Below are positions 50,602 to 58,040 of a stretch of DNA of 64,000 nucleotides, piece after piece; positions within the stretch are counted from its first letter, which is position 1; each line of letters begins with the position of its first letter. The stretch covers positions 186,001 through 250,000 of the forward strand of contig NZ_CP114978.1 in the NCBI RefSeq assembly GCF_027498035.1. The letters run 5' to 3'. Below the pieces are notes generated by a model, which was given only the letters and a program-made list of their open reading frames with translations, searched no databases and was not told the DNA's origin. Made by a program: the position numbers and the translations under genes. Source of the stretch: Pseudoxanthomonas sp. GTDB taxonomy: Bacteria; Pseudomonadota; Gammaproteobacteria; Xanthomonadales; Xanthomonadaceae.

Positions 50602-51351
50602 TCAGTTGATCCTGCCGGCCGGATAGACCGCCGTCACGGTGCATGGATGCCCGCCCAGGCCGCTGTCGGCGAAGCCTTCCGGTCGCGCGGTTGCGACGAC
50701 CTCATCGCCGGGATTGCCGCAGATCATCCCCAGGTCCATGCGCGAGCGGAAATCCACTTCCGGGCTGCGCGCAAGCTCCGGGCAGCTGCCGGCCAGTTCG
50801 ACCCGATACCAGCCATGGCCGCCGGGATGGCGTCGCGACACTTCAACCAGCAGGCCGCCGGGATCGGATGACCAGGATCTCAGGTAGCGCGGCGCGAAGC
50901 AGTAGCTCGGCGAGCCGCGGAAGCCCTGGCCACGCTGCGGCCCGGTGACCTTGACGGCGTCGAGCGTGGCCACGCCGTTGACCCGCTCGGCTTCGCGGGC
51001 CAACGCGGCAAAGGTCTTGCCGTCGATTGGCGCTACGGCTGCGACCGGGCAGCGCTGCTGGTCGGCCTGGACGTATTCGTCCGGTCCACCGCAGACCCAG
51101 CCATCGCGCGCAAGCAGTTGGGAATGGCGGGCGGCTTCCACCCCCGGGCAGGCATCGGCCAGGGTCAGTCGATGGAACTGGTCGGCGCCACTGGCGATCA
51201 CAAGCGTGTTCGCATCCGGTTGGCGGGTGTCGGTGATCTGGCGGGCGTCCAGGCATTGCGGTGCGGGTGGAACACGCGGCGTCTCCGAAAAGCCCGCCTG
51301 CATCGGCAGTACACAACAGGCGAGCAACGCCAACGGCAGGGTCTTGCGCAT
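50602..51351 (-). CDS. Exported protein with two DUF6491-like repeats
   Basis: A 249-residue exported protein. After a signal peptide (LALLACCVLPMQAG) it has two related halves. The first reads CLDARQITDTRQPDANTLVI, FHRLTLADACPGVEAAR, DGWVCGGPDEYV; the second CFAPRYLRSWSS, WYRVELAGSCPELARSPEV, LGMICGNPGDEVV and CTVTAVYPAG. Both share the order Cys - basic/aromatic - CPxxxxA - xxCGxPDE, which is the pattern of DUF6491-type secreted proteins common in Xanthomonadaceae; such proteins normally have one copy. Six or more cysteines may form disulfides. Function is unknown. Confidence 0.65.
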   Translation of the reverse strand: MRKTLPLALLACCVLPMQAGFSETPRVPPAPQCLDARQITDTRQPDANTLVIASGADQFHRLTLADACPGVEAARHSQLLARDGWVCGGPDEYVQADQQRCPVAAVAPIDGKTFAALAREAERVNGVATLDAVKVTGPQRGQGFRGSPSYCFAPRYLRSWSSDPGGLLVEVSRRHPGGHGWYRVELAGSCPELARSPEVDFRSRMDLGMICGNPGDEVVATARPEGFADSGLGGHPCTVTAVYPAGRIN

Positions 51352-51437
51352 CTCATCGCTCCTTGATGATGTGGGAGCCAGAGCGTAAACCAGGTTTGAT
51401 CCGTACAGGTTTCAGCGATGGGTGGGCAGGTCGTCCG

Positions 51438-51566
51438 GGGCCGCGCGCGCTTTTCCGAATGATGCAGGCCGCGGAATAGCCGTTCGCTGATGGTATCGAC
51501 CAGTGAATGCATGCCTTCGCCGCGCACGGCCGGGTTGCCGGAAATGCCCGCGGCGATGGATTTGGC
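51438..51566 (-). pseudogene. Remnant of a CDF cation-efflux transporter
   Basis: On the minus strand one frame reads AKSIAAGISGNPAV, then RGEGMHSLVDTI, then LFRGLHHSEKRARP. This parallels the second membrane helix region of cation diffusion facilitators (K-x-x-AA-x-x-TGS-x-AM-LAE-x-HSLVDT-x-NQ-x-LLLLGL-R-x-S-x-RP), with the metal-binding HSLVD motif intact. The rest of the transporter is absent, there is no start, and it underlies the yjdM promoter. It is a short decayed fragment. Confidence 0.5.
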
Positions 51567-51589
51567 GATCCGGCACGGGCCGTTACAAT
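51562..51589 (+). promoter_or_regulatory. Sigma70-type promoter of yjdM
   Basis: TTGGCG (51562-51567), a 16-bp spacer and TACAAT (51584-51589) lie 27 bases upstream of the yjdM start, a normal distance for a housekeeping promoter with a short leader. Confidence 0.6.
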
Positions 51590-51615
51590 CCCATGCCCTG
51601 CCAGATTCCGATCCC

Positions 51616-51951
51616 ATGTCCGATACCACTGCCTGCCCGCAATGCACCCTGTCCAACACCTACGCCGACGGTGCATTGATGGTCTGCGCGGACTGCGGCT
51701 TCGAGTGGGCCGATGAAGCCGCCGTCGAAAGTTCAGTGGTCGTGCGCGACAGCAATGGCAACGTGTTGGCCCAGGGCGACACGGTGGTGGTGATCAAGGA
51801 CCTGAAAGTGAAGGGGTCTTCCATCCCGCTCAAGCAGGGCACGGTGATCCGTGGCATTCGCCTGGTCGAGGACGATGCCGAGCACATCGAAGGCAACTCG
51901 GACAAGATCAAGGGCCTGGTGCTGAAAACCTGCTTCCTGCGCAAGGCCTGA
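51616..51951 (+). CDS. yjdM: Zinc-ribbon protein YjdM (PhnA family)
   Basis: A 111-residue protein of the PhnA/YjdM family. The N-terminal zinc ribbon has CPQC and CADC pairs (about residues 6-30), and the C-terminal beta-barrel part includes DSNGNVLAQGDTVVVIKDLKVKGSS, LKQGTVIRGIRL and IKGLVLKTCFLRK. Despite the old name alkylphosphonate utilisation protein PhnA, a role in phosphonate use is not established for this family. ATG 51616 starts the conserved part, shortly after a good promoter. Confidence 0.88.
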   Translation: MSDTTACPQCTLSNTYADGALMVCADCGFEWADEAAVESSVVVRDSNGNVLAQGDTVVVIKDLKVKGSSIPLKQGTVIRGIRLVEDDAEHIEGNSDKIKGLVLKTCFLRKA

Positions 51952-52182
51952 GCCCGCGGCGGCTTCATCCGCCTGCGGGAATCGGATCGCGAAGTATCGG
52001 CGCTGGGCATCGGCCTGGGTGGCCGGCCAAGGAAGCATGCGCCGGGTGGAATGCTGCCCTGGGCCTGGACCCAGGACGAAATGCGTATTGCAGCTGCGCG
52101 CTGTTGCCAGGCCCGGGGGGTGCGCGCTGTGTGCTTCACACGGCACACTAGGTGGCCCTCATGAAAATCAGGTCCTGTGGCG

Positions 52183-53208
52183 ATGTCGCGCAACAAGCCC
52201 AATTTCCAGCAGATCGCCGAACTGGCCGGCGTCAGCCCGAGCACCGTCGACCGCGTGCTCAACGACCGCGGCGGTGTCTCCGAGGCACGCCGCAAGAAGG
52301 TGCTGGAAGCCGCGCGCCGGCTCGGCACCGGCCGGGTGCTGCCCAGTTCGGTCCGCGGCTCGATGCACTTCGACATCATCCGCACCAAGGCAGAGAACGA
52401 ATTTTCCCGGCGCATGGAGCAGGCCCTGCAGCGCGTGGGCAGCATGCTGGGCAAGAGCATCGTGCTGCACCGGAGCGTATGGGCATCGGAAGACCAGGCG
52501 CCGCTGGTGAAGTTCATGACCAAGCCGCGACATCGCCGGCACGGCCTGATCATGGTCGCCGGCGATACGCCCGAAGTGCGCGGTGCGCTGGAACTGGCCG
52601 TCGGCAACGGCATGCCGGCGGTGCTGATGGTCAACAACCTGCCGGGACTGGGCCAGAACGTGCCTTACGTGGGCGTGGACAACCGGGCTGCCGGTGCTAC
52701 CGGTGCGTTGCTGATGGGGCGTTTCCTGCGCCGTGAAGGCCGGGTGTTGATGCTGACCGGGTCGTCCAGTTTCCAGCCCTACCGCGAGCGCTCGGAAGGC
52801 TTCTCCCAGGTAATGCAACGCGATTTCCCGCACCTGGAGCTGGTTGGCCCGGTCGACATGCGCGACGAGGAAGAGCTGGCCGAAGCGGCCGTGCGCAGCC
52901 ATCTGCGCGGTGGCACGCCGCTGGTGGGCATCTATGGCAACGGGCAGGGTTCCACCGGCGTGGACCGCGCGCTGGGACGGCTGGCCCCGGAAGAACGTCC
53001 GGTCTGGATCACCCACGAATCGACGCCGCAGCACGATGCGTTGCTACGTGTCGGCCGTATCGCTGCGCTGATCGACCAGGATCCGGAAGCCCAGGCGCTG
53101 CACGGCATGCAGTACCTGCTGTACGCCAACCATGACGGTCCGGCCCCGGCCGTGGCGCAGACGCGTTTCCACATCATCACGGCTGAAAACCCGCCGCCGC
53201 TGGAGTAA
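52183..53208 (+). CDS. Orphan LacI-family regulator
   Basis: A 341-residue regulator. The HTH is NFQQIAELAGVSPSTVDRVLN, then VSEARRKKVLEAARRLG; the STVDRVLN form belongs to a group different from sugar-operon LacI proteins with STVSRVLN. The effector domain is of the periplasmic-binding type (GLIMVAGDTPEVRGALE, PYVGVDNRAAGATGALLMG, GIYGNGQGSTGVDRAL), and shows a rather long ENEFSRRMEQALQRV entry. ATG 52183 is used; a GTG six bases upstream is possible. No transport or metabolic gene is adjacent, so the target is unknown. It has its own terminator. Confidence 0.85.
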   Translation: MSRNKPNFQQIAELAGVSPSTVDRVLNDRGGVSEARRKKVLEAARRLGTGRVLPSSVRGSMHFDIIRTKAENEFSRRMEQALQRVGSMLGKSIVLHRSVWASEDQAPLVKFMTKPRHRRHGLIMVAGDTPEVRGALELAVGNGMPAVLMVNNLPGLGQNVPYVGVDNRAAGATGALLMGRFLRREGRVLMLTGSSSFQPYRERSEGFSQVMQRDFPHLELVGPVDMRDEEELAEAAVRSHLRGGTPLVGIYGNGQGSTGVDRALGRLAPEERPVWITHESTPQHDALLRVGRIAALIDQDPEAQALHGMQYLLYANHDGPAPAVAQTRFHIITAENPPPLE

Positions 53209-53238
53209 CCGCGCGTCGTGCAGCGGATGCAAAAAGGA

Positions 53239-53262
53239 CAAAGGCCGCTTGCGCGGCCTTTG
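53239..53262 (+). terminator. Terminator after the orphan lacI gene
   Basis: CAAAGGCCGC (53239-53248) and GCGGCCTTTG (53253-53262) form a perfect 10-bp stem with loop TTGC, 31 bases after the lacI stop. A-rich and TTTG-type flanks are present on both sides, so it can also serve the convergent small gene. Confidence 0.82.
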
Positions 53263-53286
53263 TTGTGTGCCTTGGTCGGCGGTGGA

Positions 53287-53475
53287 TCAGGCCGCGTTTT
53301 CCTGGCCGTCCACTTTCTTCAGTACGCGGGTGTTGCCGAGGACTTCGACGCGGCCACCGGCCTTGCGGAAGGCCTCCATGTCGGCCTGCAGGCGTTCATG
53401 CGTCAGCGCCCCGCCTTTTTCATTGCCGGACTTGCTCTTGGTGGACATGGTCATCTTGGAACTGGTACGGGCCAT
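53287..53475 (-). CDS. Small conserved protein of unknown function
   Basis: A 62-residue protein: MARTSSKMTMSTKSKS, then GNEKGGALTHERLQADMEAF, then RKAGGRVEVLGNTRVLKK. It is basic, without membrane segments, and has a short predicted helix followed by a beta hairpin. The ATG at 53475 has AGGAG six bases upstream on the minus strand, which supports translation. It starts 14 bases after the YkgJ-like gene and is likely co-transcribed with it. I know no function. Confidence 0.65.
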   Translation of the reverse strand: MARTSSKMTMSTKSKSGNEKGGALTHERLQADMEAFRKAGGRVEVLGNTRVLKKVDGQENAA

Positions 53476-53489
53476 GGGAATCTCCTGTG

Positions 53490-53822
53490 TCAGTACATGG
53501 TCAAGGGAATGCCGCGGCGCAGCTGGTCGTGGTGGACCTGCCTGATGTCGCGGCAATATGGGGCGCCCATCACGAAGCGGCGGCATACGTCTGGGCGAGA
53601 GTCGTAGATGGTGCAGCGCATGTCGGGTCCAACCGCCACGCACCAGCCTTCTTCGTCACGGGCCATCACGCGCAGTCCGTCGTGCGTGCGGGCGGTCAGG
53701 TGGCCAGGCACCTGGTTGTCGTCAGCGTCGAGGACCACGGTCAGGCGGCAGCAGATCGCATCGCAGCCGCCGCAGTGCACGGCTGGATCGACACCTGTTT
53801 CGAAATCGTCGATCGCGTTCAA
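53490..53822 (-). CDS. YkgJ-family cysteine cluster protein (putative metal-binding)
   Basis: About 110 residues with the YkgJ cysteine cluster: CGGCDAICCRL near the start, then CVAVGPDMRCTIYDSRPDVCRRF and a late YCRDIRQVH, seven or more cysteines in all. Members of this family are thought to bind zinc or an iron-sulfur centre; their role is open. The start is uncertain. No ATG precedes the domain closely; a TTG at 53822 with AAGG upstream gives the usual length (the product would begin MNAIDDFETGVD), whereas the frame itself runs upstream to 54044. It is followed by a 62-residue gene on the same strand. Confidence 0.75.
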   Translation of the reverse strand: MNAIDDFETGVDPAVHCGGCDAICCRLTVVLDADDNQVPGHLTARTHDGLRVMARDEEGWCVAVGPDMRCTIYDSRPDVCRRFVMGAPYCRDIRQVHHDQLRRGIPLTMY

Positions 53823-54229
53823 CGCGTTGCCTTGGGTGTGCGGATGCTGGACAGCGGAGGTGGCCTTGACGGTGAGTGGCCTGCCGGCCGGGGGGACGTG
53901 CGACGTACGTATGCCGGGCCGCCCCGCGGAAGATTCGCAGTGGCGGATCGAGGCAAGGGCATGCATCCGCGAGAAACCAACGCCGGGGGCGTTATCGCGA
54001 CGCTGGGTTAGAAGGCCCGGCAGGGCGCTCGAGGAAGGATTCACTCACCAGCGGAGGCGAGGAACCTGAGGAGGAAAGCGAGAGACGAGCGCCGGAATGG
54101 CCGGACGAAACGCGCGCGTAGCTGCGTGGAACATGCTTAGGATAACACAGGAGGTTCCACACGCCCTTCACGAACCATGAAGGGCGTGCTAGGTCCTGCC
54201 GCAATGCACGGCAGGACATGGTGGAAGAC
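53823..54229. other. 407-bp region between ykgJ-like gene and nemA, with tandem hairpins
   Basis: No convincing gene was found. Two hairpins lie next to each other: ACGCCCTTCA/TGAAGGGCGT (54161-54170, 54178-54187) and GTCCTGCCG/CGGCAGGAC (54193-54201, 54209-54217); both are close to the end of nemA and may terminate it, though without T tracts. The plus strand has GGAGG at 54053-54057, 54070-54074 and 54150-54154, so a minus-strand transcript would carry three CCUCC stretches. Confidence 0.5.
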
Positions 54230-55342
54230 TCAGCCGGCAGTGTGCGCATCCAGCGCCGGATAGTCCGTGTAGCCCCTGGCGCCGCCGCCATAGAGCGTGT
54301 TCTGGTCGAACTGCGCCAGCGGTGCGTCATGACGCAGGCGGGCGACCAGGTCGGGATTGGCGATGAACGGCCGGCCGAAGGCGACCGCGTCGGCCTGGCC
54401 CGTGCTCAGTGCGGCGGTGGCCATGGCCTTGTCGTAGCCGTTGTTGACGATCCACGGACCGTGGAATTTGGCCCTCAGCGCGGCGTAATCGAAGGCGATG
54501 TTGTCGCGTGGGCCACCGGTGGCGCCCTCGATCACGTGGATGAAAGCCAGGCCAACGATGTCGTCCAGGCGTTTGACCGCACGTTCGAACAACGGCTGTG
54601 GATCGGAATCGCGGGCGTCGTTGGCCGGCGTGACCGGTGACAGGCGCACGCCGGTGCGGCCAGCGCCGATTTCATCGGCCACGGCCTGCACGACTTCGGT
54701 CAGCAGGCGGGTGCGGTGCTCGATGCTGCCGCCATAGGCATCGGTACGGTGGTTGCTGCCATCGCGCAGGAACTGGTCGATCAGGTAGCCGTTGGCCGCG
54801 TGGACTTCCACGCCGTCGAAGCCGGCATCGATGGCGTTGCGCGCGGCACTGCGGTAATCGGCGATCAGCTGCGGGATTTCGTCCAGTCCGAGCGCGCGCG
54901 GCGCGGACACGTCTTCCATGCCGTTGGCGGTGAAGGTCTTGCTGTTGGCGCGGATCGCGCTGGGGGCGACCGGCACTTCGCCTTCGGGCAGCAGGCTGAC
55001 GTGCGAGATGCGGCCCACATGCCAGAGCTGCAGCACGATCTTGCCGCCAGCCGCGTGCACGGCGTCGGTCACGGCCTTCCAGCCGCTGATCTGCCCGGCG
55101 CTGTAGATGCCGGGCGTATCCAGGTAGCCCTGGCCGAGCGGATTGATCTGGGTGGCCTCGGCGATGATCAGGCCGGCGCTGGCGCGCTGGGTGTAGTAGT
55201 CGATGGCCAGCGGCGTGGGCACGCGGCCTTCGATGGCGCGGTCGCGGGTCAGCGGGGCCATGACCACGCGGTTGGCCAGGGCGATGTCGCCGAGCCGGGT
55301 CGGGGAGAACAGGAGGGTGGCGCTGGCGTTGCTGTCGGCCAT
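54230..55342 (-). CDS. nemA: Old yellow enzyme family flavin reductase (NemA/XenA-like)
   Basis: A 370-residue FMN enzyme that reduces activated C=C bonds and nitro compounds with NAD(P)H. The TIM barrel starts with LLFSPTRLGDIALANRVVMAPLTRDRA; the substrate motif is VEVHAANGYLIDQFLRDGSNHRTDAYGGS (HAAN, where an HxxN pair binds the substrate carbonyl), and GRPFIANPDLVARL lies at the phosphate end. The ATG 55342 is chosen over the much longer open frame since the domain starts there. It is divergent from the RidA gene. The symbol is by similarity to NemA-type enzymes. Confidence 0.9.
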   Translation of the reverse strand: MADSNASATLLFSPTRLGDIALANRVVMAPLTRDRAIEGRVPTPLAIDYYTQRASAGLIIAEATQINPLGQGYLDTPGIYSAGQISGWKAVTDAVHAAGGKIVLQLWHVGRISHVSLLPEGEVPVAPSAIRANSKTFTANGMEDVSAPRALGLDEIPQLIADYRSAARNAIDAGFDGVEVHAANGYLIDQFLRDGSNHRTDAYGGSIEHRTRLLTEVVQAVADEIGAGRTGVRLSPVTPANDARDSDPQPLFERAVKRLDDIVGLAFIHVIEGATGGPRDNIAFDYAALRAKFHGPWIVNNGYDKAMATAALSTGQADAVAFGRPFIANPDLVARLRHDAPLAQFDQNTLYGGGARGYTDYPALDAHTAG

Positions 55343-55532
55343 GGGAATGCCTCGGGGGCTGGGAAATGATGAAGCTGCCGATGGTGGGCGCCAGGGTGTT
55401 CGCTGGCGGTGGAAACGCCGCGCTGCGCCTGGAACGCAGCATCCAGCCGCCAGCCCTTGTGAGCGGCGCTTGGCAGCGAGGCGCCGGGCCGGTAGCGTGG
55501 CGCGCCTCACAACCCCAGACGAGCTGCCTTCC

Positions 55533-55874
55533 ATGATCCAGCGTTTCGATACCGGTCCCCGCATGTCCGAGATGACCGTGCACAACGGCGTGGCCTACCT
55601 GGCCGGGCAGATTGCCGAAGCCGGCGGCGACATCAGCGCCCAGACCCGCGAGGTGCTGGGCCATATCGACGCGCTGCTGGCGCAGGCCGGTTCGGACAAG
55701 TCCAAAATCCTGCGCGCCGAGATCTTCATGGCCGACCTGTCCGAGTTTTCCGGCATGAATGCCGAGTGGGAAACCTGGGTCGTCCCCGGCCACACCCCGG
55801 CCCGGGCCACCGTGCAGGCGCAGCTGGCCAATCCGGAGTGGAAGGTCGAGATCGTCATCACCGCCGCGATCTGA
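55533..55874 (+). CDS. RidA-family (YjgF/Rid) protein
   Basis: A 113-residue Rid protein, a trimeric deaminase or chaperone-like family. Conserved parts are VHNGVAYLAGQIAE, ISAQTREVLGHIDALLAQAGSDKSKILRAEIFM and VVPGHTPARATVQAQLANPEWKVEIVITA. The key arginine of RidA (in PARATV) is present, but the rest is closer to Rid subgroups such as Rid2/3 than to classical RidA, so imine hydrolysis of 2-aminoacrylate is possible but not certain. ATG 55533 is used. It stands between nemA (divergent) and the RNA ligase gene. Confidence 0.85.
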   Translation: MIQRFDTGPRMSEMTVHNGVAYLAGQIAEAGGDISAQTREVLGHIDALLAQAGSDKSKILRAEIFMADLSEFSGMNAEWETWVVPGHTPARATVQAQLANPEWKVEIVITAAI

Positions 55875-55966
55875 TGCAGCGCGGCCAGTCGCGGCGTTCG
55901 CGACTGGCCGTCTGGCCCGGTGACGCACCGCGCGTTGCCGGTGCTTACAGGGAATCTTGAAACACC

Positions 55967-56524
55967 ATGCAGGACGATTTTTTCGCCCGGCCCAGCACGC
56001 CGCCGCCCAGCCTGTTCTTCGCCCTGATGCCTTCGGAAGGCGATCAGGCGGTGCTGGACGAGGCCACGCGTCTGCACGCCACGCGCTTCGGCCGGATGAA
56101 GCCGGTGCTGGCGGCCAAGCGCCACGTGACCCTGCTGTACCTGGGCCAGCCGATGGACGAACAGATTCCCTCGCTGGTTGCCGGCGCGGGGCGGGCGATG
56201 AGCGCCGTGCAAGGCGATGCCTTCGTGCTGACCCTGGACCAGGTGGCGGTGTTCGGCCGCAATTCGGTGGTGCTGGTGGCCTCGCAGACGCCACGCGCCC
56301 TGGCCGGACTGGAAGTGCACATGCGCCAGGCCGCGATGCTCAACCGGCTGCTGCTGGCCAAATCGCCGGCGTTCCACCCGCACCTGACCCTGGGCCACAA
56401 CGATGACCGGCGTGCGCCGCCCGAGGACTGCGCGCCGGTGCGGCTGGCGTTCGACAGTGTCGTGCTGCTGCGCGGGGTGAGCGGCGCGCCCTACGACGAA
56501 CTGGGGCGCTGGTCGCTGGCGTGA
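55967..56524 (+). CDS. 2'-5' RNA ligase family protein (ThpR/LigT-like)
   Basis: A 185-residue 2H phosphoesterase. The two HxTx motifs are present: HVTLLYLG near residue 50 and HLTLGH near residue 145. Enzymes of this family hydrolyse 2',3'-cyclic phosphates or join RNA ends with 2'-5' bonds in vitro; their role in bacteria is not clear. FFALMPSEGDQAVLDEA and PVRLAFDSVVLLRGVSG support the family. It starts 92 bases after the RidA gene on the same strand, and ends 63 bases before the convergent MFS gene. Confidence 0.87.
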   Translation: MQDDFFARPSTPPPSLFFALMPSEGDQAVLDEATRLHATRFGRMKPVLAAKRHVTLLYLGQPMDEQIPSLVAGAGRAMSAVQGDAFVLTLDQVAVFGRNSVVLVASQTPRALAGLEVHMRQAAMLNRLLLAKSPAFHPHLTLGHNDDRRAPPEDCAPVRLAFDSVVLLRGVSGAPYDELGRWSLA

Positions 56525-56587
56525 GAGGCTGAGAGGCAAGCGCCCGCCTGCTGCGGCCGCCGCCATGAACACCTGGCGATGCGCTCG

Positions 56588-57841
56588 CTACGGCGTTCGA
56601 TTGCCTCCCAGCCCCTGAGCCGGTTCCAGGCGGCGTCCACCGACCACGCCCATCAGCGCGGCCGCGGCCAGCACGCCCGCGGCGATCAGGAACGCGGTGC
56701 CGATGTAGGGAATCCTGGCCTGCGGCCCGACCGAGGCCGAATACACCCAGCCGAAGAACACCGGCGAGAGCACGCCGGCAATGGCGCCCACCGAATTGTT
56801 GGCGCCCTGCAGCTGGCCCTGTTCGGATTCGGACACACGCTGGGTCATCAGCGACTGGATGGTCGGCATCGCTACGCCCCACAGCGCGTTGGGCAGCATC
56901 GCTGCGACGAACAACCAGCCGGTCGGCGCCAGGCCCATGCAGGCGATGCCGATCGCGCCGAAGCACAGGCCGACGATCATCGTGCGGCGGTCGCCGAGGC
57001 GCTTGCTCATCGGCCCGGTCAGCAGGCCTTGCACCAACATGTCCAGCGCACCGACCAGCGCCAGCAGCATGCCGACCTGCCACGCGCCCCAGCCGTAGCG
57101 CTGGCCCGCGTACAGCACGAACACCGCCGAGAACACGTGGTGGGCGAAGTACAGCAGGAAATTCACCACGGCCAGCCCGGTCAGTTCGGCATGCGAGCGC
57201 AGCAGGCGCAGCGCGCCCAGCGGATTGGCACGGTGCCAGGAAAACGCCATGCGCCGTTCGGTGGTCAGCGATTCGGGCAGCACGAACAGGCCATAGCAGA
57301 ACGCCAGCCCGCTCATCACCGACGCCGCCCAGAACGGTGCGCGCGGTGACCATTCGCCCAGCACGCCGCCAATCAACGGGCCGGCGACGAAGCCGGCGCT
57401 GAATGCCGCGCCGATCAGGCCGTAGCCGCGCGCCCGGTTCTGCGGCGTGGTGATGTCGGCCATGTAGGCGTAGACGGTGGTGAAGCTGGCTGTGGTGATG
57501 CCCGACACGATGCGCCCGACCGCCAGCCACCACAGGTTCGGGGCCACGGCCATCAGCACGTAATCGATCGCCAGGCCTGCGGTGGACATCAGGATCACCG
57601 GCCGCCGTCCGTAGCGGTCCGACAGCGAGCCAACGATGGGCGAGACCAGGAACTGCATCAGCGCCCACAGCGCGACGAACACGCCATTGATCAGCCCGGC
57701 GCGCGCGCTGCTGCCGGAAAATTCCTCGATCAGGTGTGGCAGGACCGGAATGATGATCCCCATCGCCACCACGTCGAGCATCGCGGTGACCAGGATGAAG
57801 GCGACGGCGGCCTTGCCGGCGCGGAAGGGAGCGTTGGACAT
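56588..57841 (-). CDS. MFS exporter, TetA-like group
   Basis: A 12-helix transporter of 417 residues from the major facilitator superfamily. Motif A is GSLSDRYGRRPVILMS after helix 2; the N-terminal helix reads FILVTAMLDVVAMGIIIPVLPHLIEEF, and motif-C-like GFVAGPLIGGVLGEWSPRAPFWAA follows helix 5. This arrangement is that of the TetA/tetracycline-efflux-like group, but many members export other compounds, so resistance should not be assumed. ATG 57841 begins the conserved part. No repressor gene such as tetR lies beside it. Confidence 0.88.
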   Translation of the reverse strand: MSNAPFRAGKAAVAFILVTAMLDVVAMGIIIPVLPHLIEEFSGSSARAGLINGVFVALWALMQFLVSPIVGSLSDRYGRRPVILMSTAGLAIDYVLMAVAPNLWWLAVGRIVSGITTASFTTVYAYMADITTPQNRARGYGLIGAAFSAGFVAGPLIGGVLGEWSPRAPFWAASVMSGLAFCYGLFVLPESLTTERRMAFSWHRANPLGALRLLRSHAELTGLAVVNFLLYFAHHVFSAVFVLYAGQRYGWGAWQVGMLLALVGALDMLVQGLLTGPMSKRLGDRRTMIVGLCFGAIGIACMGLAPTGWLFVAAMLPNALWGVAMPTIQSLMTQRVSESEQGQLQGANNSVGAIAGVLSPVFFGWVYSASVGPQARIPYIGTAFLIAAGVLAAAALMGVVGGRRLEPAQGLGGNRTP

Positions 57842-58040
57842 GGAATGAGGGCGCGCAGGAGCCGCAGTGCGGCGGGAAGGGCGGCGGCTGACACGGACCT
57901 GGCTGGTCTGACGCGCGGCGATGGTAACGCAGCACGATGGCGGTTCGGATTTGCCTGACAAACCCGCGCGCGCTGTGCCGATGGTGCGGGTGGATCGCGC
58001 CGCGGCATGCTGGCAAGGCAGCGCAGGCAGGAGGCCGCCG

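Noticed and set aside
53990..54160. RNase P RNA, because of the GAGGAAAG-type stretch near 54070
   Set aside because: The rest of the conserved rnpB core (for example the P4 region and the ACAGA box) is missing.
56588..57841. Calling the MFS gene a tetracycline resistance gene
   Set aside because: It has the general features of the TetA-like group, but nothing in the sequence shows specificity, and no tetR-type partner is adjacent.
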